Source: a virus
Direction: 5' to 3' (one strand)
DNA length: 34,715 nucleotides
IMG/VR virus record: IMGVR_UViG_3300021956_000007
Coordinates: 1 to 34,715 of that record
A program made the translations under genes and the position numbers. Shown one piece after another: positions 30,553 through 34,715 of this stretch (the first letter of the stretch is position 1; each line of letters begins with the position of its first letter). A model generated the notes under the pieces. The model was not told the origin of the DNA and did no database searches. It saw only the letters and a program-made list of their open reading frames with translations.

Positions 30553-31824
30553 TCAGCCCATCCATCCGTAAGAAAGCGGCGCGTTTTGCAATGGTCTGAC
30601 CCGCCTTGGTTGTTTGGGTTCGTTCACCATAAGCCCAATCATTCTGAATGCGTCTGCGCCGTGTGAGTAATGGTCATGCAACGGATTACGGCTGAATTGG
30701 CCCGTTTCTGGGTCAACTTCGTACCGATAATGCCTGAGACATTGTAGACCATCATGGCAATTTTCCCTATCAAACCAGCAATTTCGGAACATTGTCCTAG
30801 CAGCGTTGATTGAGTCAGCCACCGGAACCCTGTCCAGAATCCTCGTTTTGTAGCCAGCCGCCCTTACGATTTCCTCAATGCTTCTGCCGTTTGCTGCTAG
30901 CGTTTTATTCTGGGCATCGTGCGGTAACCACAAAGTATCGTAAACATAACCGAAAGTCTGCATCTGGGCAAGATACTCAGACATGGTTTTCTGATTGCCC
31001 TCAATGTACCGAATCAGCCTGGTTTCCATCCCAATAAACTGCAGGAACCAGATTGCCGTGGCGTCTGCCCATCCCAAGTCGAATATGGCATGAACAGGTT
31101 TCGTGGCTTCATATCCGACTTTTGTAATCCGTCCCTCAAGGTCAGCCATCTGCATCTCACGGGCAAAGATAGCCCCGTCTACAGTCTGGCGGCACAAACC
31201 CTCCCAGACCACATTGTAGGCAGCAGGGTCGCGGTTCTTGAGGCTATCTTTCTCCAACCGCAATGTTTCAGGAAACCACGGGTTGTCGTTCCAGTTGATC
31301 TTGACCGATACGCAATTCTCAGGCGGGTTGAGGACAAACCGCTGGTAAGTCTCGTCTGTCTCTAGTTCCGGGTTGAAGCTGACCCAGATTTCGGAGCCTT
31401 CTTTACGGATAGTCGGAATCAGGACGTTCCAAGAGTTACGACTTACTGTCTGGGCCTCCTCAACCCAACAGATGTCCACGCCCTCATAGGACTTGACGTT
31501 GGCTACGTTGTTCTTCAGGCCAACAAAGGAGAATTCCGTACCGTTCTTGCCCCGGATGCTATTTTGGGTGATTTCGTAAAAGTCCAGCAAGCCAATATCA
31601 ACGATCTGGTCGCACAGCAGCTTGTGGACAGAATCCTTGATTGAGGTCTGAAACTCACGGGCGCACAGGATTCGGAGGGGATTCTTGACCCCAAGTATTA
31701 GCAACGCCCTGGCAAATCCCCATGATTTAGCGCCGCCCCTACCGCCCCAAGCGCATTTGTACCGGCTTTTGCGGAACAAAAACTCCAGTTTTACTGGAAA
31801 CCGGACGTCTGCAAAGCTACTCAT
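30553..31824 (-). CDS. terL: Terminase large subunit
   Basis: A 423-residue PBSX/Terminase_3-type packaging motor. Walker A GGRGGAKS (27-34), Walker B VDICWVEEA (116-124), motif SFNPE (149-153), and RNase H-like nuclease acids Asp249 and Asp254 (IFDLGWADA), Asp303 (LPHDAQ) and Asp391 (SHGADAF). It cuts and pumps DNA into the head through the portal encoded directly downstream. It overlaps the small subunit by 8 bases. Such enzymes commonly give headful packaging, in line with a circularly permuted genome. Confidence 0.96.
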   Translation of the reverse strand: MSSFADVRFPVKLEFLFRKSRYKCAWGGRGGAKSWGFARALLILGVKNPLRILCAREFQTSIKDSVHKLLCDQIVDIGLLDFYEITQNSIRGKNGTEFSFVGLKNNVANVKSYEGVDICWVEEAQTVSRNSWNVLIPTIRKEGSEIWVSFNPELETDETYQRFVLNPPENCVSVKINWNDNPWFPETLRLEKDSLKNRDPAAYNVVWEGLCRQTVDGAIFAREMQMADLEGRITKVGYEATKPVHAIFDLGWADATAIWFLQFIGMETRLIRYIEGNQKTMSEYLAQMQTFGYVYDTLWLPHDAQNKTLAANGRSIEEIVRAAGYKTRILDRVPVADSINAARTMFRNCWFDRENCHDGLQCLRHYRYEVDPETGQFSRNPLHDHYSHGADAFRMIGLMVNEPKQPRRVRPLQNAPLSYGWMG

Positions 31825-32167
31825 TGGGCTTTACAAATGAGACTTGAATGCCCTGCAACGGCTCTCCATCAGCACCTGTAAGCTCATTCTTGACCGTTTC
31901 AGACCAACGCATTTGGCTTTTTGTCCACCAGATCAAGCTAGTGGTGTCACCCGCCACAGCCTTTTGATACAGCGTCTTGGCAATCTGGCTGTTGGCTTTG
32001 GCCTTGCCCGTGTCCAACTCTGCCCGGTAATACTTCCGCAGCGTCTTGTCATCAATGCCCACCAGGATGGCTATTTGCTCGTGCGGCAAGCCTAATCCGC
32101 TGGTGCTTTCGACCAGTTTACGGAATTCATCCGTTGGAATGTGAGGTTCTTGAGGTATGACAGGCAT
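31817..32167 (-). CDS. terS: Terminase small subunit, putative
   Basis: A 116-residue protein. Residues 13-52 form a helix-turn-helix, FRKLVESTSGLGLPHEQIAI and LVGIDDKTLRKYYRAEL, followed by KTLYQKAVAGDTTSLIWWTK, a segment common in small terminase-like proteins, and a C-terminal tail. It should recognise the packaging site. It lies immediately before the large subunit and overlaps it. Confidence 0.85.
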   Translation of the reverse strand: MPVIPQEPHIPTDEFRKLVESTSGLGLPHEQIAILVGIDDKTLRKYYRAELDTGKAKANSQIAKTLYQKAVAGDTTSLIWWTKSQMRWSETVKNELTGADGEPLQGIQVSFVKPNE

Positions 32168-32192
32168 TTTATAAAGGGGAACTCGCTAATAT

Positions 32193-33386
32193 TTAAGCAG
32201 TTTCGGTTAATTCCGTCAACAAAACAGCCTTTTTGCCGGTGAAGTCTTCCCACCGTTTTACGATTACATCGCAATACTTTGGGTCTAGTTCCATCAGCCG
32301 AGCAACACGCCCATTTTTTTCCGCGGCAATTAGCGTAGTTCCGCTTCCACCAAAACTATCCAGCACAATGTCGCCGCCTTTAGTGTTATTAAGCATTTGG
32401 TATTCAAATAGCGCAACAGGCTTCATTGTGGGGTGTTCGCCATTCCTAGACGGTTTGTCGAATTCCAGGATGGTTGTTTGCTTGCGGTCTGTGGCCCATA
32501 AATGCCCCGCACCTTCCTTCCATCCATACAAGCAGGGCTCGTGCTTCCAATGGTAATCTTGCCGCCCCATAACAAGGCTAGATTTTTTCCAAATTAAACA
32601 CTGCCTTACCGTCCAGTTTGCATCTCGCGCCGCCCCTCGGAAGTTATACCCTTCAGAATCAGCGTGCCAAATGTAAAAGACCGCCCCGGGTTTCATTACT
32701 AGGTCGGCAGTAACGTAAGCATCCCGCAAAAATTGACGGAATTGGTCGTCGCCCATATTGTCATTTTTAATTGTGAGCCCCGTTCCACCTTCGTAAGCAA
32801 CGTTATAAGGCGGGTCTGTCAGCCACATATCCACAAGTTGACCATCGCATAGCTTTTCCATGTCGTTAGTGCTACACGAATCACCGCACATCAGCCGGTG
32901 CTTGCCCAATTGGTATATATCGCCAGGCTTTGTCTTAGCCTCCGCGGGAACATCTGGGGCGGCGTCTTCGTCCGTTAGCCCTTCGGTCAGTTCTACGGGC
33001 TTCAGCGCATCTATTTCCTCAAGGCTAAAGCCGGTCAGTTCTAGATCAAAGCCTAATTGCTCGAGTTCCTGGAATTCTATGTTTAGCAGTTCATTGTCCC
33101 ACCCGGCATTCAGCGCCAGCTTGTTGTCGGCAATGATGTATGCCTTTACCTGGGCGGGGGTAAGATTTTTTACCTCAATGCAAGGAACTTTACTCATCCC
33201 AAGTTTTCGAGCAGCCATTAGCCGCCCGTGACCTGCAATGATGCTGTTGTCAGTTATCAGGATCGGGTTTGTCCAGCCAAATTCCTTGATGCTTGCCGCA
33301 ATCTGTGCCACTTGCTCATCGCTGTGGGTGCGGCTGTTGTTAGCATAAGGTATTAGTTCTGCGACATTCTTTTCCGTGATATTCAT
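32193..33386 (-). CDS. ParB-domain fused to beta-class DNA methyltransferase
   Basis: A 397-residue two-domain protein. Residues 1-90: ParB/sulfiredoxin-like domain with NSRTHSDEQVAQIAASIKEF and IIAGHGRLMAARKLG (GHGR at 52-55). Residues about 155-390: N4/N6 amino methyltransferase with DPPY (191-194) ahead of the AdoMet-binding DSFGGSGTT (343-351), the beta-class order, and HPTMKP (318-323). It probably modifies phage DNA against restriction. It begins in an ATGA overlap with a small upstream gene. Confidence 0.94.
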   Translation of the reverse strand: MNITEKNVAELIPYANNSRTHSDEQVAQIAASIKEFGWTNPILITDNSIIAGHGRLMAARKLGMSKVPCIEVKNLTPAQVKAYIIADNKLALNAGWDNELLNIEFQELEQLGFDLELTGFSLEEIDALKPVELTEGLTDEDAAPDVPAEAKTKPGDIYQLGKHRLMCGDSCSTNDMEKLCDGQLVDMWLTDPPYNVAYEGGTGLTIKNDNMGDDQFRQFLRDAYVTADLVMKPGAVFYIWHADSEGYNFRGAARDANWTVRQCLIWKKSSLVMGRQDYHWKHEPCLYGWKEGAGHLWATDRKQTTILEFDKPSRNGEHPTMKPVALFEYQMLNNTKGGDIVLDSFGGSGTTLIAAEKNGRVARLMELDPKYCDVIVKRWEDFTGKKAVLLTELTETA

Positions 33387-33544
33387 TTCTTTTTGGCAGT
33401 TTTTGCCGATTCTTTAAATGCTTTAGCAGTCGGCGCACCCTCTGAACCTGGCTTTCGCATCTTTTCCACAGGCTTTCCCTCTGCCTTTTGCCGTTCTATG
33501 CGTTCTTGCTTTCGGTGAATGTTGGCATAAAGTCCGTTTTTCAT
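33383..33544 (-). CDS. 53-residue basic protein, unknown
   Basis: A short frame, MKNGLYANIHRKQERIERQK..., with the segment KMRKPGSEGAPTAKAFKESA and a Lys-rich end. Proteins of this plan are commonly seen beside terminase or methyltransferase genes in phages; their role is unknown. It starts in a TGATG overlap with the upstream gene and ends in an ATGA overlap with the methyltransferase. Confidence 0.78.
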   Translation of the reverse strand: MKNGLYANIHRKQERIERQKAEGKPVEKMRKPGSEGAPTAKAFKESAKTAKKK

Positions 33545-33825
33545 CAGCAATTCCAGTTCTTTAGGGAGGCTTTGGCACGCTCTGCCGGGCCTTTGGCGTT
33601 CTTGACTACCCCTGACATTCTTGCGCAGAAAGAGGCTTTACGCCCCTCATCCTTCTTGGTCTTGGGGTTGGGAGCCGGTGGCTTCAGGTTGGCGTTGTTC
33701 TTGGCGTTGTATTCAGCACGACCTTTTGCCGTCATCCCCGCACCCTTTTCCGTTGGGTTGTAGGTCTTGTCCTTGCCCGTGGTTTTGTGAGGAATGGGCT
33801 TGTCGTGTTCAGCTTTCTTGGACAT
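33544..33825 (-). CDS. DUF6321-type small protein
   Basis: A 93-residue basic protein: DKPIPHKTTGKDKTYNPTEK, GAGMTAKGRAEYNAKNNANL, PPAPNPKTKKDEGRKASFCA and a Trp-Asn-Cys end. This matches my memory of the DUF6321 family, found in many phages and of unknown role. ATG 33825 is chosen because it matches the family start; the frame is open 17 codons further but inside the upstream gene. Confidence 0.82.
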   Translation of the reverse strand: MSKKAEHDKPIPHKTTGKDKTYNPTEKGAGMTAKGRAEYNAKNNANLKPPAPNPKTKKDEGRKASFCARMSGVVKNAKGPAERAKASLKNWNC

Positions 33826-33979
33826 TTTGTTTTTCCAGTTCAGACAGGAACCATTGGCATTGTTGCAGCGCACCATTGATCTGCTCTAGCTGCACCTGGT
33901 GCTGACGCAAAGTTTGCTCTATTTCACGCCCTTTGGCAATCAGGTCTTGAATACGGGTTTCAATCAATTCTTTAGTCAT
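33809..33979 (-). CDS. 56-residue coiled-coil protein
   Basis: A short frame, MTKELIETRIQDLIAKGREI..., with a heptad pattern over most of its length (EQTLRQHQVQLEQINGALQQ). Its C-terminus overlaps the DUF6321-type start by 17 bases and its own start overlaps the end of the GroES-like gene by 8 bases. A coiled coil of this kind could act as a small oligomerising partner; nothing more can be said. Confidence 0.7.
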   Translation of the reverse strand: MTKELIETRIQDLIAKGREIEQTLRQHQVQLEQINGALQQCQWFLSELEKQNVQES

Positions 33980-34232
33980 TTTCTACTACCGCACAAATGT
34001 CGGCTTCCTGGATAATTTGATAATCCTGCCCATTGATGCGCTGGACAGGCCAATTGAGATAATCGCCGTTTCCATACTTGATGAAATCGCCGACCTTGGT
34101 TTGATCCACTAACGGCCCAATCGCAACCACAGTACCCTCGTTAAAAGGTTCCGTGTTGTTCACATGGATAATTGTGGATAACTCTCTGACTGTGGGTTTG
34201 ACCACAACGCGATCACGCAGAGGTTTCAACAT
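33972..34232 (-). CDS. GroES-like co-chaperonin (Cpn10)
   Basis: An 86-residue protein with the Cpn10 layout: LKPLRDRVVVKP (2-13) at the start, a short mobile-loop region (about 18-31, shorter than bacterial GroES), then GTVVAIGP (33-40), TKVGDFIKYG (45-54) and the closing strand EADICAVVE (76-84). GroES lids the GroEL cage; a phage version would adapt host GroEL to fold capsid or fibre proteins. GGAGG lies just upstream of the ATG. No phage GroEL was seen, so host GroEL would be the partner. Confidence 0.88.
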   Translation of the reverse strand: MLKPLRDRVVVKPTVRELSTIIHVNNTEPFNEGTVVAIGPLVDQTKVGDFIKYGNGDYLNWPVQRINGQDYQIIQEADICAVVEND

Positions 34233-34458
34233 TTTTCCTCCGGGTGTACTTGCGTTTTTTGGGCTCTGTCATTGCATCAACAACAGGCAATATGACTGCG
34301 CTACCAGCAGATACCGTGACCGTCGTGTTTGGCAGCGGTTTGGGTGACAGTTCCCCGCACCAATCGTTTCGGTGCTTGTGGACAAATTGTGGATGGGCTC
34401 GGCACTGACCCATCACCTCGTGATCGACAAAGTGTCGGCAATCGCTACAATGATTCAC
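34213..34458 (-). CDS. Cys-rich zinc-binding protein with basic tail
   Basis: An 81-residue protein. The N-terminal motif C4-x2-C7-x11-C19-x14-C34 (CSDCRHF, GQCRAHP, DWCGE) fits a small zinc-binding fold seen in many unannotated phage and bacterial proteins. The middle is hydrophobic (TVTVSAGSAVILPVV) and the end is strongly basic (PKKRKYTRRKN), suiting nucleic-acid contact. AAGGAG lies upstream. It overlaps the GroES-like gene by 20 bases. Confidence 0.78.
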   Translation of the reverse strand: MNHCSDCRHFVDHEVMGQCRAHPQFVHKHRNDWCGELSPKPLPNTTVTVSAGSAVILPVVDAMTEPKKRKYTRRKNVETSA

Positions 34459-34490
34459 AGATTCAACTCCTTAACAGTTGAGTTTAGAGG

Positions 34491-34516
34491 ACGTTAGGGA
34501 GGGCATTCCCTAGCGT
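34491..34516. repeat. 10-bp inverted repeat between small late genes
   Basis: ACGTTAGGGA (34491-34500), loop GGGCAT, TCCCTAGCGT (34507-34516); nine of ten positions pair exactly and the tenth can wobble. It lies between the stop of the junction-spanning gene and the Cys-rich gene. There is no T-run, so an ordinary intrinsic terminator is unlikely. The TAGGGA/TCCCTA arms match the repeat at 3987-4001. Confidence 0.55.
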
Positions 34517-34524
34517 TCCTCGTT

Positions 34525-34715
34525 TTAGCGGTATTCGCTACGGGTGTGGGTGTAGCAAATGCCAGGGGTGCGACCAGTATTGAACTGCTTGTCAGCGCCC
34601 GTTGCATCTTCCATACCCATTGCCACGCCGCCAACCATCTTGCCCTTGCGCTCACCAGACATATCGCTGGAGGTTGCGCCCTTGGGAGGGGTTGCGCCGG
34701 TGGTGCTCTTAACAC
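34525..34715 (-). CDS. Small phage protein, 3' part of junction-spanning gene
   Basis: This is the C-terminal part of the 71-residue protein whose start codon is at 152. The stop codon TAA lies at 34525-34527. In this copy the first 25 bases of the gene are missing because the window ends. The circularised gene occupies 34525-34588 plus 1-152. No function is assigned; the low-complexity, Gly/Lys-rich N-terminus suggests a partly disordered small protein. Confidence 0.75.
   Translation of the reverse strand, partial: VKSTTGATPPKGATSSDMSGERKGKMVGGVAMGMEDATGADKQFNTGRTPGICYTHTRSEYR
34589..34715. repeat. 127-bp exact direct terminal repeat, right copy
   Basis: Identical to bases 1-127. Removing one copy gives a circle of 34,588 bp. 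The reading frame crossing the junction stays open, which supports circularity or circular permutation of the packaged DNA. Confidence 0.93.

Noticed and set aside
1-34715. CRISPR array, integrase, att site, insertion sequence
   Set aside because: No regular spaced repeats, recombinase motifs, or transposase genes were seen in either strand.

Overview
The window is a complete tailed-phage genome that assembled as a circle. Bases 34589-34715 repeat bases 1-127 exactly, so the unique length is 34,588 bp and one small gene is cut by the linearisation point. The phage looks like a podovirus with a P22-type head and portal vertex: Terminase_3-type large subunit, P22-like portal, scaffold, coat protein, gp4-like and gp10-like vertex proteins, and a p32-type DNA transfer protein. 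The host is probably a Gram-negative bacterium, most likely a proteobacterium. This rests on the P22-like parts, the M15 endolysin, the 3-TM-type holin and sigma70-like promoter elements; it cannot be narrowed further from sequence alone.

Layout. (1) Leftward early operon, minus strand, 3687 down to 208: starts from a strong promoter (-35 TTGACA, 16-bp spacer, -10 TATACT, at 3737-3764) and encodes small unknown proteins, an ERF-family annealing protein, a YqaJ-type exonuclease and two likely regulators or accessory proteins. (2) Control region, about 3688-4430: a divergent Cro-like repressor on the plus strand, several short inverted repeats that could be operators, and about 370 bases without a convincing gene that contain long nested complementary segments, including a pseudoknot-like arrangement closed by a GC-rich stem and T-run. 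(3) Rightward operon, plus strand, 4430-7591: a replication-type protein, an apparently frameshifted small gene, a RusA-type resolvase, several tiny genes joined by ATGA overlaps, a protein with a near-perfect RNA polymerase alpha-subunit C-terminal domain, and an HNH-like protein. (4) Late genes, minus strand, 34458 down to 7546: Cys-rich protein, GroES-like co-chaperonin, small proteins, ParB-methyltransferase fusion, terminase, portal, scaffold, coat, small virion proteins, an intrinsic terminator, two tail fibres, two related small proteins, vertex proteins with a free-standing GIY-YIG endonuclease between them, three large internal or ejection proteins, a collar-domain fibre, and a lysis cassette.

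How it fits together. A rightward Cro-like protein probably controls both divergent promoters. No integrase and no CI-like repressor were seen, so the phage is either strictly lytic or uses an unfamiliar switch. Replication relies on the host (no polymerase or helicase seen), supported by phage annealing, exonuclease and resolvase functions. The late block builds a P22-like particle. The most unusual items are the alpha-CTD-like protein with all classic DNA-contact residues, the structured RNA-like region between cro and the replication gene, the operator placed inside the leftward promoter, the likely frameshift at about 4951, and the phage-encoded GroES.
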